Assembly: GCF_024437735.1 (NCBI RefSeq)
Contig: NZ_JANFQO010000008.1
Span: 124,001-188,000 of the forward strand
DNA length: 64,000 nucleotides
Reading direction: 5' to 3'
Source of the DNA: Tahibacter harae
GTDB taxonomy: Bacteria; Pseudomonadota; Gammaproteobacteria; Xanthomonadales; Rhodanobacteraceae
Shown: piece after piece, positions 43,005 through 52,722 of the stretch
Layout of the letters: each line of letters opens with the position of its first letter
Position numbering within the stretch: the first letter of the stretch is position 1
Notes under the pieces: generated by a model
What the model was told of the DNA's origin: nothing
Databases searched by the model: none
What the model saw: only the letters and a program-made list of their open reading frames with translations
Position numbers and translations under genes: made by a program

Positions 43005-44030
43005 ATGAGCACAAGCAACGGCCAGACGCTGGACCTCGCCGCACTGGAACGCTACCTCGCCGAGCATCTGCCCGGCTTCCGCGGCCCACTGCAGGCGACC
43101 AAGTACAAGGGCGGGCAATCCAACCCGACCTACCAGCTCGACGCCGCCTCCGGCCGCTGCGTGCTGCGGCGCAAACCGCCGGGCCAGCTGCTCGCCTCGG
43201 CACATGCGGTGGAACGCGAATACCGCGTGCTGCAGGCCTTGCAGCACAGCGCCGTGCCGGTGGCAGCGCCGCTGCTGCTGTGCGAAGACAGTGCCGTGAT
43301 CGGCAGTGCCTTCTATCTCATGGACCATGTGCCCGGCCGGGTGTACTGGGACCCGGCCCTGCCCGAACTCGATGCGCAACAGCGCGGCAGGATCTACCTG
43401 GGCGCGGTCGATACCCTGATCGCTCTGGCCCGGCTGGACACGGCGGCCGCCGGCCTGGCCGACTACGGCAGGCCCGGCAACTACTTCGCGCGCCAGATCG
43501 CGCGCTGGAGCGAGCAATACCGCGCCAGCGAGACCGCGCCCATCGCCGCCATGGACGCGCTGATCCGGCACCTGCCCGCCGCCGCACCGCCGGACGACGG
43601 CCGCAGCGCCTTGGTACACGGCGATTTCCGCCTGGACAATCTGATGTGGTCCGGACAGGGCGAACTGCTGGCCGTGGTCGACTGGGAATTGTCCACACTG
43701 GGACATCCGCTGGCCGACCTCGGCTATTTCTGCATGGCCCTGCGCCTGCCGCGCAATCCCGTGCTGCCCGGTCTGGCCGGCCTGGACCGCGCCGAGCTGG
43801 GCATCCCCTCCGAAGCCGCCCTGCTCGCCCGCTTCGGCGAAGCCACCGGCCTGGATCCCGGCGCCGACTGGCCCTTCCACCTCGCCTTCCACTTCTTCCG
43901 CCTGGCCGCGATCGCCCAGGGCGTGATGAAGCGCGCGCTGCAGGGCAATGCGTCGAATGAGCAGGCGCTGGCGGCGGGAAGGATGGCGGGAACGATTGCG
44001 CAGATGGGACAGGAAGTGCTTGGCGGCTGA
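43005..44030 (+). CDS. APH-family phosphotransferase (ACAD10-like kinase)
   Basis: Kinase-like protein of 341 residues, cytoplasmic, with the aminoglycoside phosphotransferase fold. The nucleotide-binding loop is KYKGGQSNPTYQL, the catalytic loop LVHGDFRLDNLMW, and the metal-binding segment VVDWELSTLGHPLADLGY. This pattern is that of the ACAD10/11-type subfamily, associated with 4-hydroxy fatty-acid handling in other organisms rather than with drug resistance. It forms a likely two-gene unit with the histidine phosphatase upstream. The substrate here is not shown. Confidence 0.88.
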   Translation: MSTSNGQTLDLAALERYLAEHLPGFRGPLQATKYKGGQSNPTYQLDAASGRCVLRRKPPGQLLASAHAVEREYRVLQALQHSAVPVAAPLLLCEDSAVIGSAFYLMDHVPGRVYWDPALPELDAQQRGRIYLGAVDTLIALARLDTAAAGLADYGRPGNYFARQIARWSEQYRASETAPIAAMDALIRHLPAAAPPDDGRSALVHGDFRLDNLMWSGQGELLAVVDWELSTLGHPLADLGYFCMALRLPRNPVLPGLAGLDRAELGIPSEAALLARFGEATGLDPGADWPFHLAFHFFRLAAIAQGVMKRALQGNASNEQALAAGRMAGTIAQMGQEVLGG

Positions 44031-44154
44031 AAAGCGGACCGCGCAGGTACGTCCGCATCAGTGCACGACTACGGGCGTTTCGGTTCGGCCGGCCGCGTCA
44101 ACGTGCCCACCAGCACGCCCTTGGCCAGTACGTGGCCGCGGGCGCCGCGAAAAG

Positions 44155-44345
44155 CCCTCTCCGCCAAGCGCGTTCACGTGCTTGGCGGAGAGGGTTGGGT
44201 GAGGGGCGGCGCTTCAGTCCGCAATGGAGCCCGGTTTCCGCATCATTCTTCGCGAATTGAAGATTGCGGCGAAAATCCAACGGCGAGGCGCATTGGTCGT
44301 CGCCCCGCACCCGGCCCTCTCCCCAAGCAAGCTCGGGGGAGAGGG
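44155..44345 (-). repeat. Dispersed element, copy D: hairpin - module 2 - hairpin
   Basis: A perfect 15-base inverted repeat CCCTCTCCGCCAAGC (44155-44169 with 44180-44194) and a second CCCTCTCCCC/GGGGGAGAGGG hairpin (44315-44345) flank about 120 bases that match, in reverse complement, the second module at 15649-15765. The shared blocks are GACGACCAA, CGCCTCGCC, TTGGATTTTCGCCG, AATCTTCAA, GACTGAAGCG and CGCCCCTCACCCA. It lies between convergent genes and has no coding content. It looks like a small non-autonomous repetitive element. Confidence 0.8.
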
Positions 44346-44531
44346 ATCGATCCGGGTTTTGTGTGAGCGCATCGGGAGACTGTTGCATTGCCCAGGTCGA
44401 CCGAGGCTTTGGTCTCGGCCAGGCGGAAGCGATGATCGAGAGGGACGAGCACGGGGCGCCAGGCCGGAAGCGATGATCGAGGCAGTGCTGTGCGCGCGCA
44501 TTCATTGGCGCGTGCATTCGCCTGTGCCGAC

Positions 44532-45539
44532 TTAGCGCGGCAACAAGCCTTCGTCCACCAGTGCCAGCACTCGCCGGCGCTCTGTCTCGCTGAAGCTTTG
44601 CAGCAGTTTCTGCAATTTCACCTCGCGCACCGAAGGCGCCAGTGCGCTGTCGGCGAGCAGCCGTTCGCGGGCCTGGGCATAGGCGCGCAGGCGCAGATTC
44701 CAGTCCAGTTCCTGCTGATCGAGTTCGCCCAGGCGTTGGGCGGCGGCCTCGCCCCAGAGTTCGCTGCGCTGCTGTGCGCGCTGGGCCGGGGACAGCTGCT
44801 GCGCGTCCAACTGCGCGGTCTGGGCCAGGGCGAGCTGGAAGTCGGTGCTTTGCGCGCGGACTTCGCGCTGCTGCGGATCGAGCTGGGCGTCGAGTTCGGC
44901 CAGACGCGCGCTGCGCGTGGCGGCGTCCAGTCCCGTGTCGCGCGCCAGGGCCAGGCGCTGTGCGGTCAGCGCGGCATAGTCTTCTTCCTCGCCGAACCAG
45001 GCACGGGCGAGTTCCTCGCCGAGTTCGCGCCGGCGCAGTTCGCGCAGGCGTTCCAGATCGGCCGCCAGATCGCCGCTGCGGCCCAGCGCGGCACTGGCGC
45101 GCTGCAATTCCACATAGCGGTCGAACAGGTGCAGCACCGCGGCACGCACGCTCGCGCTCAGCGCCGTCTGCTGCTGCAGCCAGGCCAGCAGGTCGGCGCG
45201 GATCTGTTCGGGGTTGCGCTCGCCCAGGCGGGCCAGAAAGTAGTCGAACAGGCGGCGCAGTTCGCGGTCGGCGGCGAGGTTGCCGGCAGCGTCCACCCGT
45301 ATCCGGCCGTCGACTTCGGTGCCGCGCAGCGAATCCTCGCGCACCGCGGGCGCGGCCTGCGGCAGGCGCGCGGCCGCATTCGACGCCGCGGCCTTCGGCG
45401 CAGACGCCGCGCTTTCGCTGCGCTGGGCAACGCCGGCCGCAGCCGTCGCGGGCGCCGAGGCCGGCGGCCGGCGCCAGAAAAAGACGAGCAGCAGCAGTCC
45501 GAGCAGGACTGCCGCTGCCATCGCCGCACGCTTCGTCAC
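44532..45539 (-). CDS. lifO: Lipase-specific foldase (Lif)
   Basis: Steric chaperone of 335 residues for the lipase encoded just upstream. It has an N-terminal membrane anchor at about 7-22 (AAVLLGLLLLVFFW), an Ala/Pro-rich linker (about 23-65), then the all-helical periplasmic foldase domain. The RRLFDYFLARLGE segment is the Lif signature (RxxFDY), and EEDYAALTAQRLAL and the C-terminal FSETERRRVLALVDEGLLP fit the family. It starts with GTG at 45539 (alternative ATG at 45521), 13 bases after the lipase stop. It is anchored in the inner membrane and folds the lipase before type II export. Confidence 0.92.
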   Translation of the reverse strand: MTKRAAMAAAVLLGLLLLVFFWRRPPASAPATAAAGVAQRSESAASAPKAAASNAAARLPQAAPAVREDSLRGTEVDGRIRVDAAGNLAADRELRRLFDYFLARLGERNPEQIRADLLAWLQQQTALSASVRAAVLHLFDRYVELQRASAALGRSGDLAADLERLRELRRRELGEELARAWFGEEEDYAALTAQRLALARDTGLDAATRSARLAELDAQLDPQQREVRAQSTDFQLALAQTAQLDAQQLSPAQRAQQRSELWGEAAAQRLGELDQQELDWNLRLRAYAQARERLLADSALAPSVREVKLQKLLQSFSETERRRVLALVDEGLLPR

Positions 45540-45552
45540 GAACGCGGCCTGA

Positions 45553-46689
<1,137 letters not shown>

Positions 46690-46744
46690 CTAGCGCGCTC
46701 AAACGCAGATTTCAAACACTTGTTTTAGTGCGTCCGGGGCCGCT

Positions 46745-47260
46745 TCAGAGCTGGCGGTCCTCGGCCTGGAAGCTGCCGCTGACGTCGTGCGCCTGGCCGG
46801 CCGCGTCGAGCAGGCGGAAACTGAAGCGGCCGGCGTAGCGCTTGCCTTCGGCGCGTTCGATCTCGAACTGATTGCCGGCGTGCTGCTTGTCCAGCTTGTA
46901 CTCGGCGTCGGGATCGCCGCCCATGGTTTTTACACCTTTGGAAAAGCGCACATCGCACTCGGCGCGGCTGAAGTTCCCGCTGTCGAGCTTCAGCCGCTGC
47001 CCGGCAGCGAGGCCGCCGCAGATGATGCTGAGCCGGTCGACCGGTGTCTTCGGCGGCGGCCAGGCACTGGCGCCTTTGCTGCTCGCACTGAGGCTGAAAC
47101 TGCCGCTGGCATTGCCCGCCGGCACCAGGCTGATGCTGTCGTCGTCGCTGACGAATTCGGCACCGCCGATCTGCGCGCTGAAGGTCTGGGTTTCGGCCTG
47201 CGCAGCCAGCGGCAGCAGTACGGCGGAAAATACAAGGCAGCGCAGGACAGGAATACGCAT
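46745..47260 (-). CDS. Secreted protein of unknown function
   Basis: Exported protein of 171 residues: signal peptide at about 1-22 (MRIPVLRCLVFSAVLLPLAAQA), mature part beginning ETQTFSAQIGGAEFVSDDD. It is beta-rich, with Cys in SIICGG and RAECDV that could pair. The start at 47260 is used because it opens directly on the signal peptide; a GTG at 47278 in frame adds six residues. No family is recognised. It stands alone between the lipase pair and the BtuF-like gene; codon use is like the neighbours. Confidence 0.7.
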   Translation of the reverse strand: MRIPVLRCLVFSAVLLPLAAQAETQTFSAQIGGAEFVSDDDSISLVPAGNASGSFSLSASSKGASAWPPPKTPVDRLSIICGGLAAGQRLKLDSGNFSRAECDVRFSKGVKTMGGDPDAEYKLDKQHAGNQFEIERAEGKRYAGRFSFRLLDAAGQAHDVSGSFQAEDRQL

Positions 47261-47315
47261 GGCGGGCTCCGTAATCACTGTGCAGGATTACGCAGGCCGG
47301 CGCGCAAGCCTGACA

Positions 47316-48113
47316 TCAGCCGGCATGGCGCTGCGCCCATTGCCGCACCAGTGCATGGATGGCGTCCAGGCCGTCGAACAGCGCCGCCGGGCCGGGCTGC
47401 AGAATCAGGGGCGACTTGATCTCGTGCAGTTCGCCGTCACGCACGGCGGGAATCGCGTCCCAGCCCGGCCGCGCGGCGACGTGCTGGGGACGGAAGCGCT
47501 TGCCGCACCAGGATCCCAGGATCAGATCCGGCGCGCGCCGCACCACTTCGGCCGGATCGGCCAGGATGCGGTTGCGCGCCAGCGATTCCCGGGTGAGTTC
47601 GGGAAACACGTCGTCGCCGCCGGCGATGCGCACCAGTTCGCCGACCCAGCGTATGCCGGTGATCAGCGGCTCGTCCCATTCCTCGAAATACACCCGGGGC
47701 CGGCGCGGCAGCTGTGCGGCGGCCTCGCGCACCGCGGCGATATGCGCCTCGGCGCGCCGGGCCAGTTCGTCGCCGGCCTCGGCGCGGCCCACCATGCCGG
47801 CAAGGCGGCGGATATAGCCCAGGATGCCCTCGACCGAGCGGTGATTGCTGATCCACACCTCGACGCCGGCCTTGATCAGGTCGCGCGCAATATCCGCCTG
47901 GATGTCGGAGAAGCCGATGACCAGATCCGGCTCCAGCTTGAGGATCTCGCCGATCTTGGCGCTGGTGAAGGCCGATACCTTGGGCTTTTCCTTGCGCGCG
48001 CGCGCCGGCCGCACGGTGAAGCCGGAGATGCCGACGATGCGCTGCTCTTCGCCGATGGCATAGAGCACTTCGGTCGGTTCCTCGGTCAGGCAGACGATGC
48101 GGCTGGGAAACAT
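47316..48113 (-). CDS. BtuF-like cobalamin-binding-type protein without signal peptide
   Basis: Protein of 265 residues with the class III periplasmic binding-protein fold of BtuF/FecB proteins: RIVCLTEEPTEVLYAIGEEQRIVGIS at the N-terminus (cited in part), KIGEILKLEPDLVIGFSDIQ, YFEEWDEPLITGIRWVGELV and PDLILGSWCGKRF. There is no signal peptide at its start and no room for one, since pdxH ends eight bases upstream. A cytoplasmic form of this family is common in proteobacteria and its role is unclear. No btuCD and no cobalamin riboswitch are nearby. Confidence 0.8.
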   Translation of the reverse strand: MFPSRIVCLTEEPTEVLYAIGEEQRIVGISGFTVRPARARKEKPKVSAFTSAKIGEILKLEPDLVIGFSDIQADIARDLIKAGVEVWISNHRSVEGILGYIRRLAGMVGRAEAGDELARRAEAHIAAVREAAAQLPRRPRVYFEEWDEPLITGIRWVGELVRIAGGDDVFPELTRESLARNRILADPAEVVRRAPDLILGSWCGKRFRPQHVAARPGWDAIPAVRDGELHEIKSPLILQPGPAALFDGLDAIHALVRQWAQRHAG

Positions 48114-48121
48114 GGCCGCGC

Positions 48122-48712
48122 TCAGGGATACAGCATGCGCTGGCGCCACTGGCCGTCGACCAGTTCGTAGCGCTGGCGTTCGTGCAGACGGTACTGCGCG
48201 CCGTACCAGAATTCGATCAGGTCCGGTTCGACGCGGTAGCCGCCCCAGTGCGGCGGTCGCGGTACGTCGCGGCCGGCGAACTCGGCTTCGTAGTGGGCGA
48301 TGCGCGCGTCGAAGTCGGCGCTCTGCGGCAAGGTCTGCGATTGCAGCGAAGCCCAGGCGCCGATCTGGCTGCCGCGCGGACGGCTGGCAAAGTAGGCGTC
48401 GGAAGCCGCCGCGTCGAGCTGCTGCACGCGGCCCTCCACGCGCACCTGCACGCCTTCGCGCAGCAGCTTCCAGTGCAGGCACAGCGCAACCTGGGCGTTG
48501 GCCGCGAGTTCCTGGCCCTTGGCGCTGGTGTAATTGGTGAAGAAGCGCAGGCCGTCGGCGTCCACGCCCTTGAGCAGCACGATGCGCGAATGCGGCCGGC
48601 CATCGGCGCCGACCGTGCTGAGGTTCATGGCCGTGGGCTCGCGGTCGCCGCTGGCTTCGGCCTCCTTCAGCAGGCGCTGCAATTCATCCAGGGCGGCGGC
48701 ACAGATAGGCAT
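48122..48712 (-). CDS. pdxH: Pyridoxamine 5'-phosphate oxidase
   Basis: FMN-dependent oxidase of 196 residues that makes PLP from pyridoxine or pyridoxamine phosphate. It has EPTAMNLSTV, RIVLLKGVDADGLRFFTNY (FMN binding), SAKGQELAANAQVALCLHW, the substrate block SRPRGSQIGAWASLQSQ, and the C-terminal signature FWYGAQYRLHERQRYEL (FxxGxxxRLHDR form). The ATG at 48712 gives the short N-terminus seen in Xanthomonads. BtuF-like follows by eight bases. A TAGCAT hexamer about 30 bases upstream may be the -10. Confidence 0.95.
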   Translation of the reverse strand: MPICAAALDELQRLLKEAEASGDREPTAMNLSTVGADGRPHSRIVLLKGVDADGLRFFTNYTSAKGQELAANAQVALCLHWKLLREGVQVRVEGRVQQLDAAASDAYFASRPRGSQIGAWASLQSQTLPQSADFDARIAHYEAEFAGRDVPRPPHWGGYRVEPDLIEFWYGAQYRLHERQRYELVDGQWRQRMLYP

Positions 48713-48962
48713 GACAGGCTCCGGCGGAAAGATCCGGAATGCTAGTGCCCTGCCCTGCAAATAGCCATCGCAGGAGACCGCGCATTGCGCCGCGTCACGC
48801 CCTTGCCGCAGCACTGCGACAATGCGCCGCGCCGCCTTTCCGTACGGCGGAAACGCCTGCGGCGCGCATTGGCCCCGCTGCGGGACGGCACAGTGGCTCC
48901 GGCGCCGCAGCGCGGGCTCCCATGCCTGCATCGCCCGCATGACGGCGCGGCGCAGACCGCAC

Positions 48963-50486
48963 TCAGTCGCGCCGCCCGGCCTGCTGGATCACGCGGGCGA
49001 ACTGGGCGAAATCCAGCGGCTTGGTCAGGTAGTAGTCCGCACCGGCGGCGAGCGCGGCGCGGCGCGCCTCTTCGGTGGCATTTGCAGACAAAGTCACAAT
49101 GCCCCCTTTGAAGCCTTGTGAACGCAACTGGTAGACGGCGGCGTTGCCGGAAAGGCCGGGCAGCTCCACGTCGACCAGGACCAGGTCGGGCTCGGCCTCG
49201 GCCACCGCGGCCAGCGCCGCCGCGGCGGTGCCGGCCTGGCGCGTGGATACGCCCAGGTCGTCCAGCAGCACTTCCAGCAGGCCGGCCACGTCCGGATCGT
49301 CGTCGACGATCAGCGCGCTGAGGCCGCGCCGCTTCGCCTCTTCCGGCAGCGCCGGCAGGCCGCCGGCGCGCAGCGGCGGCAGGCTGACGCGGAAGGTGCT
49401 GCCCTGGCCTGGCGTGGAATCGAGTTCCAGCCGGCCATCCATGCGCTCGACCAGGCGCTTGACGATGGAAAGCCCCAGGCCGGCGCCGCGGCCGCCGTGC
49501 TGGGCGCCGCGGTTGAACGGGCGGAAGATGCGTGCGCGCGAAGCCTGGTCTATGCCCAGGCCGCTGTCGGCGACATCCAGCCGCAGCGCCTGGTCGCGCC
49601 ATTCCAGCCGCGCCTTCACATAGCCGCGCGGGGTGTAGCGCAGCGCATTGGACAGCAGGTTGATCGCCACCTGGCGCAGCTTGACCGGATCGAACCAGGC
49701 CTGCTCCGGCGGCGCCGCGCCGGCTTCGATCAGCAGGGCCAGCCCCTTTTCCGCCGCCAGCGGCTGGAACATGGCGTCCAGGTCGGCCACCAGCTGCGCC
49801 AGGTCCAGCTGGGCCGGATCGAGCAGGGATTCGCCGGACTCGCTGCGGCCGTATTCGAGCAGGTTCTCCGCCAGCGCGAACAGATGACTGGCATTGCGCC
49901 GCAGCGCGCGCAGGGCCTGCGCCTGGCCGGCGTTGGGCTCCAGGCCGCGTTCGAGCAGGTGCAGGTAGCCGAAGATCGAGGTCAGCGGCGTGCGGAATTC
50001 ATGGCTCAGCGTGGCGAACAGCGCGTTCTTCAGCGCATTGGCTTCTTCCAGCCGCGCACGCTGCTGTTCCAGCTCGCTCTTGATCTGGCGCAGCCGCGCC
50101 AGGGTGCGGGATTTCTCGATGCCGGCCAGCACCGCCTCGTTGCCCATCTGCTGCTGCACCTGGGTCTGGCGGTGCTCGTCGCGCGCGTCCAGCAGCAAAA
50201 GATGGAAATTTTCACCATCCGGAATCAGGTGCACATGGGCGTGGCGGCCGTCGGACAGCTCGACGAAGGGCAGGTCCTGGCTCTGATCCAGCGGCAGGCC
50301 CAGGAACAGATCCTGCAGCTGCTGCACCAGGCCGCGCGCGTCTTCGCCGGCCAGGCCGTTGGCGGCAGTGTCGCCGCGCACCTCGACCAGGTTCCAGTCC
50401 GCGTCGAAGCTCAGCAGCAGCGGCCGCGCGCGGGCGCGCAGGGTCTGGTCGAGATAGCTGTCCACCGCCGCGGGGAAACGGTTCAT
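48963..50486 (-). CDS. Cytoplasmic hybrid sensor histidine kinase with C-terminal receiver
   Basis: Protein of 507 residues without membrane segments. Residues 1-110 form a PAS-like sensor (LLSFDADWNLVEVRGDT ... NFHLLLLDARDEHRQ); a coiled coil (about 120-160) precedes the HisKA domain with LFATLSHEFRTPLTSI (phospho-His), HATPase N box AINLLSNALRYT, G boxes DSGLGID and GAGLGLSIV, and a receiver at about 385-505 (ALIVDDDP, phospho-Asp in LVLVDVELPG, LTKPLDF). The ATG overlaps the stop of the small-GTPase gene (ATGA), so the kinase is translationally coupled to the GTPase. It is the last of five co-directional genes; the likely inferred signal source is the GTPase/membrane-protein pair. Confidence 0.92.
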   Translation of the reverse strand: MNRFPAAVDSYLDQTLRARARPLLLSFDADWNLVEVRGDTAANGLAGEDARGLVQQLQDLFLGLPLDQSQDLPFVELSDGRHAHVHLIPDGENFHLLLLDARDEHRQTQVQQQMGNEAVLAGIEKSRTLARLRQIKSELEQQRARLEEANALKNALFATLSHEFRTPLTSIFGYLHLLERGLEPNAGQAQALRALRRNASHLFALAENLLEYGRSESGESLLDPAQLDLAQLVADLDAMFQPLAAEKGLALLIEAGAAPPEQAWFDPVKLRQVAINLLSNALRYTPRGYVKARLEWRDQALRLDVADSGLGIDQASRARIFRPFNRGAQHGGRGAGLGLSIVKRLVERMDGRLELDSTPGQGSTFRVSLPPLRAGGLPALPEEAKRRGLSALIVDDDPDVAGLLEVLLDDLGVSTRQAGTAAAALAAVAEAEPDLVLVDVELPGLSGNAAVYQLRSQGFKGGIVTLSANATEEARRAALAAGADYYLTKPLDFAQFARVIQQAGRRD

Positions 50487-50983
50487 GGGCGCAGCGCCTC
50501 CCCCAGTGCGGCGAACGCGGCTTCCACGCCGTCGCCGCTCAACGCGCTGGTCTCGAACACCGGCAGGCTGCGGCGGATCTCCGCCAGCGTGGCCGGCGCG
50601 ACTTCCCAGCGCTCGATCAGGTCCAGCTTGTTGACCAGCAGCACGCAGGCGGGATCCGGCAGCAGTTCGCGCGCCTGCATCAGCAGGCCCAGTGCGGCGC
50701 GCAGGCTGGCTTCGCGCGTGCCGTCGGCGACCAGGATCAGCCCGCTGGCGCCGCGCAGGTAGCTCTGGTTGGCGCCGTCGATCACCGACTTGCCGGCGAT
50801 ATCCCAGATCACCAGCTTCAGGCCGGCGCCGTCGGCCAGCTGCAGCTGGCGGCTGTCCACCTTGACCCCGACCGTGGTCAGGTATTTGTCGGAAAAGGTG
50901 TTGCGCACATAGCGCGCGACCAGGCTGGTCTTGCCGACGCCGAAGTCGCCCAGCATGCAGACCTTGCGTGCGATCTCGGTCAT
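50483..50983 (-). CDS. Ras-like small GTPase (Rab/Rup type)
   Basis: Small GTPase of 166 residues, essentially a lone G domain. G1 is LGDFGVGKTSLV, the switch I threonine is in LTTVGVKVD, G3 is WDIAGKS, G4 is NKLD and G5 is ETSAL. The Gln that completes GTP hydrolysis in Ras (DxxGQ) is Lys here. No lipidation motif is seen at the C-terminus (ALGEALRP). It overlaps the membrane-protein gene upstream and the kinase gene downstream by four bases each, which implies fixed stoichiometry. By analogy with MglA/MglB, a Roadblock-like partner could control its nucleotide state; the neighbour at 50980-52704 is a candidate. The role is not known. Confidence 0.9.
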   Translation of the reverse strand: MTEIARKVCMLGDFGVGKTSLVARYVRNTFSDKYLTTVGVKVDSRQLQLADGAGLKLVIWDIAGKSVIDGANQSYLRGASGLILVADGTREASLRAALGLLMQARELLPDPACVLLVNKLDLIERWEVAPATLAEIRRSLPVFETSALSGDGVEAAFAALGEALRP

Positions 50984-52704
50984 TCTTCCTCCGCCGCGGC
51001 GGTATCCGGCCGCAGGGTGGCGGCGCGTGCGTCGATTGTAGGCAGGTTGGGGTCGGGCGCGCCGGGGGCGGCGCGCAGCGTATCGGCAGCGAAGCCGGCC
51101 CTGGCCAGTTCCTCGCACAGCCAGCGCGCGCGGCGGGCGCGCAGATCCAGGTTGGTGGCGTTGCTGCCGGGTTCGTCGTTGTGACCGCGGCACAGCAGAT
51201 GCAGCGGCCGGTGCAGCGCGGTGCCGAGTTCGCGCAGGCGCGCCGCGGTCGCAAGCAGGGCGCGCAGTTCCTCCGCATCGCGCAGTTCCAGGTCGCGCAC
51301 GAAATGCACGCGCTGCTGCGGCAGCGCGGCCAGCAGCTGATCCCATTCGGCGCGCAGCGGCGCCTGGGCGTCGTCCTGCGCGCGCAGGCCGGCAGCATCC
51401 ACGCGCTGCACGCCGGCGATCCAGCCGGCCTGGCGCACGGCCTGTCCGACCCAGTCCGCCGGCGCATCGCCATGCAACTGCAACTGCCCGGACTGGACCT
51501 TGAGCCGCACCGTCGGCGGCGGCTGCAGCTGGCGCCGGGCGCGCTGCAGCACCACAGCATCGTCGCCGGAGACATAGCCGCGCAGATCCAGCTCCAGCGC
51601 AACGCCGTCCGGCAGCAGCGCTTCCAGCGCCGCCCGCGGCGGCTGGGCATCGGCGTCGATCAGGCCGCGTACGCGCAGGCGCTTGCCGCGCTCATGCGCG
51701 ATACCGTCCACATGCAGCCCGGGCCAGGCCTGCAGCAGCCGTTCCGCCTCGCCCATGCGCGCGCGCCACTGCCATTCGCCCCAGCCCCACCAGGCCAGCG
51801 CCGCCCACGCGGCGAGCAGCACCAGCAGCAGCGGCCAGCGCCGCGGACTGGCGCGCTGCTGCACGGCTTCGGCGCGCAGGCTGGCCTCGATATGGTCCAG
51901 GCGCAGATTGCGCTGCACCGCGGCGGCGACTTGCGGCGCATCGGCCTGCAAGGCCAGCTGCGGGTCTTCCAGTTCGGCGTGGATCAGCTCCAGGCGCCGG
52001 CGCAGCTCGTTGCGCAGCACCGGCGGCGGCACGCCGCGCAGGAAGGCAGCCAGGTTGGCGCGCGGCCCCTGCAGCACCCAGACCAGGTGTTCGCCGACGC
52101 TGGCCGAATCCAGCGTGCTGTCGCCGTCGGCGGAAACCGAATCGCGCACGAAATCGCCGATGGCGGTAAGCATGCCGGCGATGGCGTCGGCATCCAGCTC
52201 GGCCAGGTCGGCGGCGGATTCGCGCATCAGCACCAGGCCGCTGTCGCGCTCGATCAGGAACAGATGATCCAGGCGGAAGCGCAGCGTATGCCGCAGCACC
52301 ACTTCGGCATACGGCAGGCCGGTACGCCAGGATTCCAGGCGCCAGCGCAGGCCGTGCAGGGTGAAACTGGACTCCAGCGCGCGGTTGAAGGTATCGGTGA
52401 AATCGCGCAGGGATTCGGCGATGGCCTTGCGTATGGCCGGGCCTATGACCGGAAACAGCGCATCGACGATGCTCTGGCGCTGCTGCTGCACCGCGGTGCC
52501 CAGGGCGTCGGCCACCGGCACGGCCAGCGCCTGCGCCAGCCGCGCGCGGCCCTCGCCGCGCTGGCCCTGCTGCAGCAGTTCGGGCAGTTGCGCCGGCAGC
52601 GCGGCGGCACCGGTTTCCAGCGCGGCGACGCGGCGCTGCTGCGCCTGCAGCTCGGCGAGTTCCTCGCCGAGCAGCAGCTGCTTCAGCCGTTCATGCTCGT
52701 CCAC
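50980..52704 (-). CDS. Membrane protein: cytoplasmic Roadblock/longin-like region, BON-like and OmpA domains
   Basis: Protein of 574 residues. It has an N-terminal charged helix region (1-60), then a conserved block (DALFPVIGPAIRKAIAESL, LHGLRWRLESWRTG), then RFRLDHLFLIERDSGLVLM...AGMLTAIGDFVRDS with LVWVLQGPRANLAAFLRGVPPPVLR, an alternating beta/alpha pattern that resembles Roadblock/LC7 or longin folds. A single membrane helix lies at about 295-312 (WPLLLVLLAAWAALAWWG), followed by BON-like repeats (LQLHGDAPADWVGQAVR) and a C-terminal OmpA peptidoglycan-binding motif (GHNDEPGSNATNLDLRARRA, Asn for the usual Thr). GTG start; overlaps the GTPase gene. A tether from peptidoglycan to a cytoplasmic GTPase is the inferred role. 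Confidence 0.85.
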   Translation of the reverse strand: MDEHERLKQLLLGEELAELQAQQRRVAALETGAAALPAQLPELLQQGQRGEGRARLAQALAVPVADALGTAVQQQRQSIVDALFPVIGPAIRKAIAESLRDFTDTFNRALESSFTLHGLRWRLESWRTGLPYAEVVLRHTLRFRLDHLFLIERDSGLVLMRESAADLAELDADAIAGMLTAIGDFVRDSVSADGDSTLDSASVGEHLVWVLQGPRANLAAFLRGVPPPVLRNELRRRLELIHAELEDPQLALQADAPQVAAAVQRNLRLDHIEASLRAEAVQQRASPRRWPLLLVLLAAWAALAWWGWGEWQWRARMGEAERLLQAWPGLHVDGIAHERGKRLRVRGLIDADAQPPRAALEALLPDGVALELDLRGYVSGDDAVVLQRARRQLQPPPTVRLKVQSGQLQLHGDAPADWVGQAVRQAGWIAGVQRVDAAGLRAQDDAQAPLRAEWDQLLAALPQQRVHFVRDLELRDAEELRALLATAARLRELGTALHRPLHLLCRGHNDEPGSNATNLDLRARRARWLCEELARAGFAADTLRAAPGAPDPNLPTIDARAATLRPDTAAAEEE

Positions 52705-52722
52705 GGCGCCGCGGCCGCCGCT

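Noticed and set aside
43005-44030. Aminoglycoside resistance gene
   Set aside because: The fold is shared, but the catalytic-loop pattern is that of the ACAD10-like subfamily and the context is metabolic, not mobile.
44155-44345. Small RNA gene formed by the two hairpins
   Set aside because: Hairpins are strong, but no promoter is seen and the region matches a repeat family found elsewhere in the window, so a repeat element is the simpler reading.
48113-48121. A cobalamin riboswitch for the BtuF-like gene
   Set aside because: There are only eight bases between the pdxH stop and the start codon, so there is no room for one.
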